A stretch of 64,000 nucleotides of DNA, taken from Myrica gale. Lineage: Eukaryota; Streptophyta; Magnoliopsida; Fagales; Myricaceae. The notes beneath the pieces were generated by a model. The model was given only the letters and a program-made list of their open reading frames with translations. It made no database searches and was not told the origin of the DNA. The first letter of the stretch is position 1; each line of letters opens with the position of its first letter. The position numbers were made by a program, and so were the translations under genes. The stretch is taken from NCBI GenBank assembly GCA_963930655.1, contig OZ005605.1, positions 19,537,501-19,601,500 on the forward strand, in the 5' to 3' direction. Of this stretch, positions 1 through 13,181 are shown piece after piece.

Positions 1-341
1 TCATATATATAATAAATCAGGTCAATGCAAAAGAAATGAAGGCATTTCCATACTATTAAGTAAGTGAAATAGATAAAACATAATTCTGTATTATGCCACA
101 TCACTTATTTTACATAAAACTTCGGCAAATGCCATGATTAATCTGCTACAAGCCTCCAACTTTGGCTTCACTATGAACCGATGAACGCAAACGTCGGTAC
201 AATAAAAACTTGTAAGTTACATACCCGGTATAAAGAAGCCCATGTGCATTTCATTGCAGCATTCTCCTTTAATTGTAATCCCTCATTATGGAAATTTACA
301 TGGAACGCATATGTAGTAGATGATTCCATTCTTGCATCTTG

Positions 342-3300
342 TTAGTGTTCTTTTGTATCCGTACTGCTTGAACTGCTGTCAGAGTCCGAATCTTCCTGTA
401 AGGCCACGTTATTCTCCATTGTGTCTACAACTGTTTTGGGTGTGAAAGGATAGCTGGAGGGGCGGCTGTAATAAGGCTGTTGAAGGATGGAGACGAAACT
501 TGCAGTAGATGGAAAAGACTGGAAACCATATGTAGGTGGGTAAGGACCAGGTCCAGGAGGAAATGTGCTCGGAGGAGGCCAATATACCATAGGTAGGAAA
601 GCGTTCGCTGGGTGCTGTTGGAAAACATGGTATGGGGCTTGATTACGATAGGGGAAATTAGTAGCAGTGATGGGAAGCACTGGGTTTGAGGTTGGTGGGG
701 CATCTACTGAAGTGTGAGATGGCATGGACTGTAATGCTTCCACTGCGTGAGTGTAAGCTGAGCTGTAACCCATTAACCCAAATTGAGTGGGTGGTGCAGT
801 GCTTGATGGTGTAGACTTTTGGCCTGTTGAGTTTTGCAAATTATTGGGCTTACTATTTGAGCTGGCTTGTTTCCTCCCCCTAGATTTGATTGAAATCTTC
901 TTCCCAGTTAACTGCTGAGAACCTCGGCTAGCCTGCTGAAAGAAAAGAATGTAGCAAACTGAGAAACTATCTTTAAGCAAAAAACTCAACCAGTTCATTT
1001 TTGAATATATGATAACTGCATAGAGGGATTGGTCATGCATTAGGAATCTTCGCCAAAGTAAAAATGATAACAAGACGTGTATAAGCACTGATAGATTTCT
1101 CTTTTTGGTAATTCTAACCACATTTTCCTTCCTACAATCAAGGCGAAAAATATAGACAGAATGGGTATAATGATTCTCCTGCAATCTCTCAGCACTCCAA
1201 GTACAGGTGTCTGGACCCAATTCTTTCTTCTGCAATCTACCAATGGGTATCCAATTTCAGTTGTGCGATTCACTTTGATAATTAAGCTTTTTGTATACAC
1301 TGCTAATTTTGAAACAGTTCACTGACAACTGAGGAATACTAGTAACATATGTGAGTTTGGGTTTGTGATCTTACAGTATCGCAAGTCAACGGTTGTGGAA
1401 GAAATAATTCCTCCCCTTCAGCGTCTTCGTCTGTCCTGCAATATAAAGAATGTGTAGCAAGTGAAATTTCTCTTGATGATTGGGCAGTTAAGAGTCGGCA
1501 GAATTGATTCCAGACCATGACAAACAGCCATGAGGGGTTAAATTTTAAACCTATTGACCAGATATAACGGACCAGTCACATTGTTCTTCATTATGGACTA
1601 ATCACGATCAGACGTGACGAGAATATGGTATAGTATGGTATGTGGTTGACTACAACTTGAAAAGCATTTAGAGTGAAGGGATTATCTCAGATAACATACT
1701 CAGGTCTATCCTGCTATCCCATTCAATAAATACCGTATGCAGCCATGCATACCTGTAATATTTCTGGTGCAAGTCCAAGTTCCGGTGTTTTGTTTCCCTT
1801 TGAACCAGGTCATTAGGAAAACCAGCCATGAACAGAAGTGTGATACCCAAGGCCTTGAAGAAGAAGCTCCCAGTGCGAACACAAACGAGCATTGCTATTT
1901 GACACATCAATGGCCCAAAAGACTTCAGCTTGTTTCTTCCCATCCGCTGCCTGACATATCTGGAACAATCCAACAGGATTTCTTTTAGCTTAGACTGCAA
2001 AGGGATACATGTATTTTCGAAGTATAAGAACCCCACGGCCTCGATTACCAATGCTAGCAAGGTTAAGCTGGTAAGAATAAAATCCTCCTAACAGAACATT
2101 CTGTGTGTTGTTTGACTAAATATCTATTCTTAAGATAGCAAAGAAGGAAAACAAAAAAGAACACATTTCGCTGTGAGTGCAATTTCTTCCAGGAAATGAA
2201 ATTTGAAAAAATGACAGGGAAAAGAGGTGAATGTGAATCATCTGGAGATTATGCAAATCATTTAGTGGAAATGTCTGCCAGAAATCAATATGTTGAAAGT
2301 TCAGAACAGAACTTACTCATTTTGGGGAAGATTTCTTGTTCTTCCACCATACTTGATACACAGAAATAAGCATGATGGGCAACTAGCATCAGATGGTCGC
2401 ATAGCCTTCTCTTCCTCAAGTATTTGAACAGGACATAGTGTTGGATTCTGTCTATTGTGATAAAAGACCTTCCTCCGGACACCAGGATTCTCATATAAAA
2501 CGTGCTCCTGATAACAGATAATTCCTTGTCTTTGTTGATTGGCAAAGGATTAACAAGGAAGAATCAACTTTAAGAAACCTACAAGCTATCCAAAAGTGGT
2601 ATCCTCTGACAGTTGAAACATGCATTTGAGACAGCCCTTTAGGAAAGGTGGTACTGTAATATGGGGGAAAATCACCCCAATGCCATATTAAAGTGGCAAT
2701 TGAGGTTTTGTTTGCTGCCTGCTTTGTTGTAGCCTTTAAAATCTACCAAAAGAGCTGGATTCGCTTGGATGCAATCAAAGTCATGAATGACACCACTCCA
2801 TATCCTATAACTCCTTTTCTGCTTTTCGTTTGGGGGCTGGGGTCAAGTATGAAAATTTAAAATCCTATAATTATATACCTGGACTAGGCAGAGACATGGT
2901 CAAAATAAATCCCTTCATATCATGATGTCAGCTAGGCAAGCAGAAAGTGAGGTTTAAAGCACAAAATATGCATCTTAGAATCAAGCTACAGTTGATATAC
3001 CATGTGGCAAACGCCTCTCATTCTACCTAATACAGTTTGAATGCGAAATTGCCTGCTTAAGATGCCATGCTCTTTCTACCAACTAGTTAAAGAAGGAAAG
3101 CTGACTGATATGGACATGATGAATTCCAGATGTTTAACAAAATGGTAAGGAAGGTAATACATTCTTCACATCAATAAATACTGATTCACTGGTAAAAGGA
3201 GCTGCAAAATTGAGACTCAAAACACTGATACAGTTTGCAAAATAGGACTGCTTACCCCAGGATCGTTTGGAGATACGTAGGGCTCTCCCTTCCTCAAAAT

Positions 3301-5114
3301 GCGAAAATGATTGAAATCTAACTCGTACATGTCTTCACATCCATGCCTTATACCAAGAGATGCAAAAACTATAATCTTCCTTATGGTGTGAGACTGAGCA
3401 TTTCTCTGTAACAGAATATCTGACTCAATTATTTTCTTCACTTCTTTTGGACAGAAAGGCACCTTTGCAGGTTTTCTATGCAATGATAGTCTTCCAGGTA
3501 CTGTACCACAAACCTCTTTATCAAAACTAAGGGGCTCAAATGGTGCTTTATGTCCTCCAATGTTTTGGGCCTCTTTAGTGTGAAGTTTTTTGAGTTCCCT
3601 ATTATTGTAATATGGCTGTGTATCAGGTGGCGTATCACTTTCGTTTTGATACGTGGTTTCTTGGCTAAAAATTGATAATCTTGGTTCGCTCTGACAACCA
3701 GATGTACTTTCTAAGCATGGCATACATGATTCCTCATCAGGACCTTCATGAGGATATTCTTTCGGTGCATTAGCAGTTGTTGCAGTCTCATCGACGTAGC
3801 CAACTCTATGGTCAGCATTGATATTTTCCTCTTCCTGGTAATCATCTTCATCGTCACTATCATCTGTATCATCACAATCTACTGTTGAATCACCAACTTT
3901 AAGTTTTTTGTAATGCAAAAACGGAGATTCATCCATGCTTATCCAACTGACCAATCGCTCTTCTGTTCTTGCATCTTTGGGAGGAAGACACCGAGGGTAA
4001 TGCACCTTCTGTGATGCTGCTCCACTTTTGCAAATATTTCCACTCTCAACTCCATCATCAGCGGTTTCTATTTTCTGCCTTTTTAACTGCTTGAGGCTTC
4101 TTTCCATTGCATTGGGACAACTGCCCTGAAATTGGAGGCAAGTCAGAAATTTGATAATCTGGTCAAGAGAAATCTAAATAATTTGCATGTTACCTGTTAA
4201 CTTTAATTGAAAATTAACCATACGAAAGGTCAGCGAATTACATTTTCCATTACAAAAGCATCTCCTACCAAGTTCATTGTGGTTATCCAATTAAGTGTCG
4301 TTGGTGATACCCTTCCAACCAAACCGAAACATTAAAAACGAAAATAAAAATAATGAGAAAAGGTTGATCGTCAAAGACCCTGGCCATACATCAAATCAAG
4401 AGTCACTGAGTGCGAAGGTGGAAATCATTTCTTTAATACGTTATCTTACGTGCTTTTTTCTACTCCATTTTCTTTTTATAGTTAATAGTTTGTAGAAAAA
4501 ATTCTGTCTCTGCTTTATGTTCAGTAGCTCCTGTGTTTTCGAGATGAAGATGAAACCAATGCAAAAATGTTGTTGAACAATCTAATGAACACATGCTTTT
4601 TAGAGATTTCAGGAACATCATTAATAACCAGATCCTTATCAACCTGTAAATGAGACATATATGTACTCAATCACATTAGACGTACGAATAAGTTTTTCCG
4701 AGTAAACGATGCCTCCAGATGAACATTTAAAAGTTCATATTAAACCAGAGAAGAAGAAAAGAGAGCACATCCAATGTTTCATGTAATTGTTGCTGGTCTA
4801 ATAGTCAGAATAAGAAGAAAATGAAGCATCTCAGTTTCAACAGATACAAACCAAAAAACTCAACAAAAACGCAAACATGAACTTTGCGATCGTACCGGTC
4901 CATCTGTAGGAAGAGATTCCTTATTTCTTTCCTGTATTTGAGCTTCAAGTATCGATATTCTCTCCAAAAGCTCCGCATTTTTCCGTCTTTCCCTTTGTAA
5001 GTCAGCAGTAAGCTCAGCGATGACACTGACGCCCTCCCCATTCACTTCTTGCTCTATATCACACAATGCAGAAGCATTGACCAAGCCAGCAGCACAGGAT
5101 TGAAGCTCCACCAT
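342..5114 (-). CDS. Conserved plant protein of unknown function, 7 exons, about 730 aa
   Basis: Exons read from splice signals on the minus strand: 5114-4896, 4643-4593, 4125-3256, 2507-2317, 1959-1753, 1435-1375 and 935-342. All join in frame with GT-AG borders and give about 730 residues. Residues about 34-66 look like a coiled coil (LQRERRKNAELLERISILEA). A basic patch KQLKRQK and an acidic run near 173-190 (DDTDDSDDEDD) follow. Exons 3-6 hold a conserved core with SHTIRKIIVFASLGIRHG, NPTLCPVQILEEEKA, RQRMGRNKLKSFGPLMC and LGITLLFMAGFPNDLVQRET. The last exon (about 534-730) is rich in Pro, Tyr and Ser and ends in an acidic Ser/Asp tail. I recall near-identical core sequences in many plant proteins annotated as uncharacterised, which supports these junctions. 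The acidic, basic and Pro-rich segments suggest a nuclear role, which is inference. The 51 nt exon 2 is the least certain part; its donor was chosen because it keeps the frame. Confidence 0.85.
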
Positions 5115-8100
5115 TGGAATACACCGAAAGCCAATTTCAAAATCTATAGCCTTGAACTAATTAATAATCACAAAAACTGACATGCACCCACTAATTAAAC
5201 AACGAAAAAATGCTTCCCACATGAAAATCTTGGAAAAAAGTGAACAAATGAGAGCAAAGATGAAAAAATACCCACATAGAAAAACTGCAAGTCAAAGAAA
5301 TCACATCTCCAGTGCGAAATCTATATCACAAAAGTGGTTTTGAACAGTAGTTGTACTTCAGCTGATTAGAGGAGATAATATTCTATCGATGCATAAAGAT
5401 TATTAGGGACCATCTGAATTTCATAAGAGAGCACGAAGAGTATATAAAGAGACAGAAGGAACGAGAACTTGAAGAACTGTGTATAGTTTGTTCAGTGCAA
5501 GTCAGGCTATGCTAAAGTTGAAACTGCATGATCATGGACACGGAGAAGCAAAGATCAAAAGAGACCATGAAGAAGTGGAAGACGTCTTTTTATAATCAAT
5601 GATATATATTCGAGAGAGGGCGATTGGAGGATGAGGAGCCTCTTGTGTTTGACAGTTTGAGTATCGTCTCAGTTTTGTAAGTAAATAGAAAAGAGAACGC
5701 CGAGGGTTAAGGCATGCATCACCACGTGCGCCTCTTTCTCCCATTGATTTTCGGGACTCAACCCCTTCATCAAACCCAAATAGCAAACTCGAACTTAGAT
5801 GCAAAAACAAACTTTACCAAAACTGGTTATACACTCCCTAGATATTTGAGAATGGCTTTATAGTAGAATAATTAAAGCTATAGTACCTATATTAAATTGA
5901 TAAAACTCTACTTTTCAATATCGAGCTATTAAATTTATTGCTATCTTTTATATTATATTATAAACAATTTAAATGATATATTCTGTTTCAATATATGTAA
6001 GATCTTTAATTATATTCCATCTACTTTATTATTTCTTGTGATGGATGTTAATTTGTTGTTAAATCATCACCACTTATTCCAAAGTTGTAAGTTCATAAAA
6101 ATAATTTAATTTATAATTTGAACATTAATTATATGGAATTTATAAACTTCATTTTCTGCTGTTTAGAAGATGCTTTCTTGTCTGTGAACTGATGTGAATT
6201 TTATGACCCAAGACAAGGATGAGAAGTCGTGGACTCCTGATAGAGATGGACATGACGACCATTAGCTATAAAGCCCTTGGGTTAAGCAATGATTCTCCCG
6301 TTCATTTACAGCCTCAAACCGTGATTAAAATAATAATCACTTAATTTGCTCTTGGGTATAACAACTCAGAATTCTAACTTAATTGACAATAGCACCACTG
6401 TCTTCTTATGTAAGTGATAATCAGTCAGTTGCCCCATTTAGGAGCATCCGAGGCTGTGATAGTGTTATACTTTATAGATGCTTAGGTTAAAATATGTCTT
6501 TGAACTTCACCTACCTTCCAACATTTGACACAAACAAAGGAAGTTCTTGGTAGAACTGCAGTAGAATGAAAATGGTCGCCCTTTTACCTCACTCAATGAG
6601 GCGTACTCCTGACTCCTTATATATATATATATATCCAGCTGCAATTAGCTTGTCACAGGCTTATAAAAACTGGCAAAATAATGTTGTGCTTCAATCTGTA
6701 CAGCCCAGATCATGTGTTATATGCCATCGTACTCTCCAACCTCAGGAACATGGCATTTGAACTGTATTTGGATCATCTAGATCATATGCAGTAAGTAAGC
6801 TGTAGGCCGTACGTAGCCGATTGTCTCACTGAATAGGCAGTACTGGTGTTTTGAATGAGATTGATTCATTATAGTGAAGTAACTAGTAAGAGTACTGACC
6901 TTCATGAAGTTCTCAACTCTTCTATTAGTTAATGCAACACCCAATGACCAAAGGTTTATATATAATTATTTAATTTGTGAAAGGAAAAAAAATACAAAAT
7001 TAGGTGTTGTCTTGACTAGCGAGTCTCTTGTCCCTTTTTCCCAGACATATACATTAAGAAAATATGTGCACACGTGAATCTAATATGCTTTTATAACTAG
7101 TGGGGTACAATATAGAAAACAACCTCACGTGCAGTGGTAACCCAAATGGTTGTCTCTTAATGCAATTGGTGTCAGGGGAATATGAAGCTAGCTAAAACCT
7201 TGGATACCATCCTTCTAATTTTAATCTAAGCCCCACCCATATGAATAACCCTTTGTTTCTTGACAAAATACAGCAACCCAAACTTAATTTAATGCCCTAA
7301 AAGATAAAATACCTCTTGATTGTATTAGGGATCAACTTAATATAATCAAAGGGCAAGTGCTTTTTCTTAATATAAAAAATAAAAAATTGCTGAAGAAACC
7401 ACCGAATCACACAGCCTTATAGGAGTCCATGAAAAATGTGCTGGTAAGCTAGCTGGTCATTGGAGTCCTGTAATGAGTACACACACAGACCCCCCTTTCT
7501 TCACTGGCTTTCTACTATTTAAGCTATATATATATAATACTCGGTTGAAACTTCGAGCTTAATTAAGAATTGCAAGTGGGAATTAAGGTTTTATATATAA
7601 ATATTCTGTTTGTCTTGTGGAGTGTGTCTAATAAGACTAAACCAGCTTATAGTGATACTTTACTTATTTTGTACATTATTTAGCTTCACATGAAACGTTA
7701 TTTATTTATGTTTTTTTGGTGGGTAGGGAATGTGAAGTATACCGGAGTGAAAAGGAGTTAGATTTTTTCGCCCAATTACAAAAAAAGAAAAGAAAAAAAA
7801 GGATGTTTATTCTATTTTTAATGTCAAGCAAGTTATTAAGGGATCAAACATTAATTGTGATGGGTCAGATTTTCAGCACACTTGACAGACCCAGTCCAGG
7901 TGAGGCCCGACATACTTAAATGAGTCCCAAAACACTTAAATGAGGCCCAACATTGAAAAGCTTCAAAGAGGGTCCATGGGCGGATTTCCACATATCTCCT
8001 CGTCTGCAGGACCATGTCCCATTGGCTAAAAAACACATCAGTCTGTAGAAGAACTTGCTCCCACTGACACCAAGTCAGCCCATCCCGTGTGCAACAAGAA

Positions 8101-8946
8101 ACGAGTCACACTTCTATAAAAGAGCTCACTGTTACACATTAAAAAAATGATAGACAAATTGAAAAAAAATATTTCTCTTCTTCTTTCTCTCCATCTTGAC
8201 GAGAGACTAATTTGAGCTTCGGAGGTTGGCTTATAGGACAATCCAGCTCACTATTTCCTCAGTTTTACAGGTTGTCCAAAGTTTTTTATTTTGAGTTTTT
8301 TTTATTTTGAGATATAAAGTTTTTGTCGGTTATTTTTAGCTTCAAATTGTACTAAAAGTTATCTACTTTATATCTCGTGCCCGTGAGATGAATATCATAT
8401 ATATACAAGAGAAAATATCTATCAAGAGAGAGATTAGGAATTGAAAATTAAATTCGTATATTGCATTGTAGAAAGACAGATTAGAACTCTTTATATTGTT
8501 TTTGAGAGAATATATATAGGTTCTGTCAGAAGATGTAATCTTTTGAATTTGGTACAAATTATTTTAATATTAATAACTGTATAGTTAAAATTATCATGAA
8601 AAAGTATAAAAGATTATAATCCGAGATAGAGAATTGGTTTAAACAAGGTTCCTCGGCTACATCTGCATTGTTGGTCTCACAAGTAGTCTGTCCCGGTACA
8701 GTGTTGGGCCTCATGTTTAAGCCGAAGCCCGGTCCTAGAACCGTTCTAGTGCCTTGAGATAGGTAACATATCTGTTCCCAGACCTTCCACGTTGTAATTC
8801 TTAACATCTTGTAGTCGTAGGTTTAAGGTTGTGGCTGTTTGTATCACAGTTGAATGGACAAAAAGAAAGAAAGAAGGAACAGAAAAGAAAGTGGAAAACA
8901 GTGAAGAGAAAATTGAGGAATTACGAAACAAAAAAACGTCAACTAA
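5115..8946. other. Intergenic DNA upstream of the 730 aa protein gene
   Basis: The first 700 bases or so (to about 5820) probably hold the 5' UTR and promoter of the minus-strand gene, since no other gene-like signal lies there. From about 5830 the DNA is AT-rich, with a short AT dinucleotide run near 6622-6636 and a CACGTG G-box near 7126. Short open frames in this stretch are low-complexity and show no family resemblance. I see no further gene here. Confidence 0.4.
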
Positions 8947-9844
8947 GGCTGTGTTTGTTTCAGCGTAAAAGGAGGAAAATAAGAAAATATTTACAGCTGA
9001 AAATATTTAAAGGGAAAACAAAACAAGTTTTAGTGTTTGGCTAATTCCTTGAAAATAAATACATAGATTCAGAATAACAATCATATTAGAAGGATCTAGA
9101 CAGATACTTCCTCTAATTATCCATTTGAATTATTAAAGGCTCTAATCGGGAAAGTTGTGTCTTTCTTACAAATTTATCAATTAGCAAATGAAGAGCTATC
9201 TATAAAGCTTCGACAACCTTCTTGTAACTTTATCTCAGCAAACTAAATGCGAAAATGTGGAATCAAAGTTCAAATGATAGCGAGATATTAAAAATAATAA
9301 AAGGATGTCCAATAAAATACGAATTACAACCTGAAACACTAAAATAAATTTTTATTATCGATAAAGATATTAAAAATACTGAATAACAATAAAAATAATG
9401 TATAACATAAAATTCTCAAAACTAGCAACTTTCACAATGATAAATTAATATTCAGCATTTTGGTAGAGAATAGAGAAAAAATAGTTAACTGAAAAATAAT
9501 TTAAGTTTTTTTGTTAGAGAAAAAATAGTAATTAGCATATTTTGCAATAGAATAAATAAAAAAATAGTCACCTGAAAAATAATTTAAGTTCATTTTGTTA
9601 GTAGAGAGAATATAGATGAGAAAAAATAATAGAAAGCGTCTGTTAGATAAAATAGAGAAAATATAGTCATCTGAAAAATAATTTACGCTTCTTCAAAGGG
9701 TAAGTTGTTTTCAGCCTGATAGAGGTTATTTTCCTTTAACAGCTTATCCCATTTTCCTTTGACTTTTTTTTCAGCCCCTACCAAACACATATGTTTTTGA
9801 AAATATTCTGCATGAAAACATATTCAGTCAAAACAAACGCAGCC
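8947..9844. mobile_element. PIF/Harbinger-like non-autonomous element with TAA target duplication
   Basis: The left end reads GGCTGTGTTTGTTT and the right end, on the other strand, reads GGCTGCGTTTGTTT. The element is flanked by TAA at 8944-8946 and TAA at 9845-9847, the 3 bp target duplication expected of PIF/Harbinger/Tourist elements. It is about 898 bp, very AT-rich and codes for nothing recognisable. The interior contains three diverged copies of a unit with the core CTGAAAAATAATTTAAG or CTGAAAAATAATTTACG, near 9490, 9573 and 9671. The superfamily call rests on the TIR start and the trinucleotide duplication only. Confidence 0.6.
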
Positions 9845-10116
9845 TAAGTATGCACAAGAGCTACATTTTCAAAGTATGGCTATCCAAATATAGCCTCAGC
9901 AAGTTCAAACTTGATGCCTGTCTACTTCATACCTACTGGTGTTAGATGGTCCTGACTCCTGCCAACATTGTGAAAATCGTTTGACATTTTCGTGAAAAAC
10001 CATAAGGGGCATTATTGTCCTCTTTGTTCATTCTAGAAGGGAAAAAGAGAGGGCAATCTTTTCATTTATTGAGATGTTCACATGAGTATTCATTAAGGGC
10101 TTTCTTTTCCTTTTCT

Positions 10117-10497
10117 TTATTCTAGAAGATGCTTGAAGGGGCTGGATTTTGTTGTGAGGCGTTGGATGTGTGAAATAAACATCTTACACAACTGAATGGG
10201 TTCTTCACTGATATCGTCCAGATCTGGCCATTTTCGTTGGCCCCTTTCGCTTGGCTTTTCAAGATTGTCTTCTCCAAGAAATGTGTTGATCGTTCTTGCT
10301 TCATCATTCTTGTAGAGAGCTTGGGTTTGTTGTGAATGTGTTAGCAAATCAGATTTGAAGGCTATGGTGTTTCGTCGATTACTTGCACTTAATTTTTTCG
10401 GTTGATTGAGGATTCCAGAGGTGCTGGAAGTGTGGATGCTGGAGGTTCCAGCATTGGGCGTTGATTGCACAAGGAGCTGTGTGGATAGATCAACCAT
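10117..10497 (-). CDS. Unrecognised 126 aa open frame, possibly part of a retroelement
   Basis: An open frame of 126 codons starts MVDLSTQLLVQSTPNAG and is rich in Ser, Thr and Gln. It has no motif I recognise. It lies directly beside an LTR-like segment (10560-11180), so a retroelement origin or captured coding sequence is as likely as a host gene. No splice or promoter signal supports expression. Confidence 0.15.
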   Translation of the reverse strand: MVDLSTQLLVQSTPNAGTSSIHTSSTSGILNQPKKLSASNRRNTIAFKSDLLTHSQQTQALYKNDEARTINTFLGEDNLEKPSERGQRKWPDLDDISEEPIQLCKMFISHIQRLTTKSSPFKHLLE

Positions 10498-10559
10498 GTG
10501 TGAATCTTGGTTTCAACGGTCATGAAGTTCCATGATAAGGAGATCCGAATTGAGGCAAT

Positions 10560-11180
10560 TTGGGTAAGATTAGCAGTGTTTAGATTAGCTAGGTTAGGGT
10601 AATCTTTTGATCACTGTGTAATCTCGTTTGAAATTAGTGGATTTAAAAATCGGCTTCGGCCCGGAGAGTTGTTCTCTCTTGAAGAAGTTCTTCAAAAGAG
10701 TTTCTCTTCGTCACCAAATATTGTGTCAAGTGTGTGATTGATTTTCTTTTATTTTATTTGTTTACATTTAACCATTCTTGTGATTAGTGTTCTTAGAATA
10801 TCAATCTTGAAGATTTTGATTATTCTGGTCTAAGAAGGTTGAAGACAAAGGTATAAAGAGTCTTTGTTTAGATTTGAATATACTCTTATTGCAGGTGTCA
10901 AGAACTTGTGTGCATAACATTATATTTATTGAATCTGTAATTTCGTTACATGCAGTCAGCTAGGAGTTACTTGCAGTTTATTCGGATTCTCATGTTTTAC
11001 ATATTTGTGTTTAATTATTTTTATTTTCATATTTTCATATATGATTGTTAATTAAGTCTTCGAATATTGATAACATTGTGTTTGTGTTCATATTATTGAG
11101 AATAGGTTTTAAGTTTTAGAAAAAGAATTATTTAATAATTTTTAAATATACCTATTCACCCCCTCTAAGTATTTTCCGCA
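10560..11180 (+). mobile_element. LTR-like remnant, probably Ty1/copia type
   Basis: The segment contains a CT/GA-rich stretch with AAGAAGTTCTTCAAAAGAG near 10683, then long T-rich sequence, and ends with CCTATTCACCCCCTCTA at 11151-11167. That last phrase is typical, from memory, of the end of plant copia elements beside the LTR. No partner LTR, primer-binding site or polyprotein was found in the window, so this would be a solo or broken terminal piece. Confidence 0.35.
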
Positions 11181-11292
11181 TATAGTTGGGTCTAAATTAG
11201 ATTGTTCAGACATCAAGACATTCAAGGAGAAATCACTCCCATGATTACAACCTCTGCTGGAAAGACATTGAACTCCTGCTAATGGAACTAAA

Positions 11293-13073
11293 CTAGTTTG
11301 CTGCAGGGTGTTGCATTCCACTTCTCATCATTGTGCAAAACTCCTGGTAGTTGATCTTCCCATCCTTTTGCGTGCCGTGGCATTAGTACCGACAATCCCA
11401 GTAGATATCAGTTCCAAGATGCGTAAATTGAGAACAACTTACATTGTCCGCGTCAACCTCCGAAATAATTTCTCTGGTGCTCGCTTTATCACCCATTCCA
11501 TGGTCCCTCATAGCAGTCTCTTACTCGTCTCTTGTAATAAACCTGTCACAAAATTTAAGTGTAAAAGTGCAGCACCTTTAACGGACGAATAAGAAGATAG
11601 AACAAACCCATAAATTGTAATGTCATTCAACCATATTTTTTCTGGACATTCAAAAGGAAAATCTAAAAGATGTTTAACAGGCTCTGCACGTAAAATCTAG
11701 AAGTCCAAAAATTGATGAAATAGAGGAAATTCAAGAAGATAGAAAAAGCTGGAAGAATCGGGTTAGTATCTACACACGAATATTTATGGTGAACTCACCC
11801 GCTGCTGTCTTTATCGAAATACTGGAATGCTTTGTATAGGTGGTCATCTCTTTCTAGCCTGTCTATGCATTGTAGCAGAGATAAATTCAATGTAGTCGAT
11901 TGTCCCATTTCCATCAACATCAGCCTGAAATGCATTACATACAGACACAATCAGAATGCCAGTTGAGTATGCAGACCAAATGGTGTCTAAATTTTACTTA
12001 CGGCTTCCATGAGTTGCTTGACCTCAGCCTCTGAGAGTCTTGACCCCGTTTTAGCCAAACCTGTCTTCAATTCTTCATAAGTAATTGTGCCGCTATTGTC
12101 AGTGTCCATGTTTGTAAACATTGCTTTAAGACCTTTAATTTCTTCTTTTGACAGATTTTCTGCAATGACCTAGAGGATTTTGAGCATTTTAAAAGAAATA
12201 GAAAAGCAAAATGACAGCTACACCAATGTAACTCGATGAGGAAAACTTTTTGGTAACCAAAAACTATGAAAAGACCGTTCATTTTAGTTGTGAGCAATAG
12301 TAGAGAAAGGGCTATAATCTTTTGCAAGGTAATCCATGAAATTAATAGGCAATCTCCACTTATGACCTACTGGTTTTTTTTTTTTTTTTAATCTATCACC
12401 TACTGGTTTCGTTTCTTGAACAGTTAGATTATCCAACTCACGGAGTTTTATTTTTTATTTTTTCCAAATTGAAGTAAGCCATTCTAAATGAATTGACTGG
12501 CTTTTGCTATGTTCAAGGGAGATGTCCAACAATTCCTATGGATTGTATATCAGATCATCTGAACACAGTTCGATAATTTACCTTCAGTGCAAGCTTCTTG
12601 AGTGTATTCATTGCCCTAAATTACTTCATTCTCGAGAGAACTGCACTATCTAATGGCGTATCTGATGCTTTCCCACCTTCTCTAATCCATGGATGCTCTA
12701 ACCAAGAGAATAGCAGAGTCTAAGTTAGAAGCACAGGAGCATAACAGGGAAAGTGAGGTGCATTAGGGAAGAAATGCAATTTAAGTTGATGTTAGAATCT
12801 CAGGTGATGTTACTTTTAAGTTGTTTCTCTTGTTTCTATTTAGTAACTGAAACGTGAGACACTGTCCTATTTATGAAAGAAATACAACTTGGAAAACCAG
12901 CAGCATATAACTTCCACATTCAAAAATGTAAAACAGGGGATTAATACCAAGGACTTGTGCCGAAGAGATCCTCTTTTTTGGGTCCTGCGTCAGCATTTTC
13001 CGGACTAGATCTTTTGCACTTTCTGAAATCAGTGGCCATGGTTGTCCTTCCAGTATGGCAACAAATATGGGAT
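11293..13073 (-). pseudogene. Calcium-dependent protein kinase (CDPK) 3' gene fragment
   Basis: Minus-strand exon pieces, in gene order: the end of a kinase domain at about 13073-12955 ([17 protein letters not shown]); [20 protein letters not shown] then SRMK-stop-FRAMN at about 12697-12584; the autoinhibitory junction and EF-hand 1 ([19 protein letters not shown]) at about 12170-12001; EF-hand 2 ([13 protein letters not shown]) at about 11927-11805; a third piece (ITRDE-stop-ETAMRDHGMG) at about 11551-11439; and a last piece (DGKINYQEFCTMMRSGM) ending at stop 11293. Introns sit where CDPK introns usually do. It is broken: a TAA replaces the Gln of SRMKQF, a frameshift lies after ATMHRQ, and a TAA replaces the Leu of RDELE. 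The N-lobe and catalytic loop are missing upstream, where a repeat element begins. Active, this family phosphorylates targets in response to calcium; this copy cannot. Confidence 0.9.
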
Positions 13074-13181
13074 CGGTTATTATCCTTTGCAGCTATGGTG
13101 CTGAGGGTACTGAGCAATGGCTCAGATTTCCCCTTTAAACTCCAACGCCTATAAGTTTGCCACGTCAATTAAAAACTTATC

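Noticed and set aside
11308-11592. Plus-strand open frame of 94 codons
   Set aside because: It is the antisense of CDPK EF-hand exons and intron.
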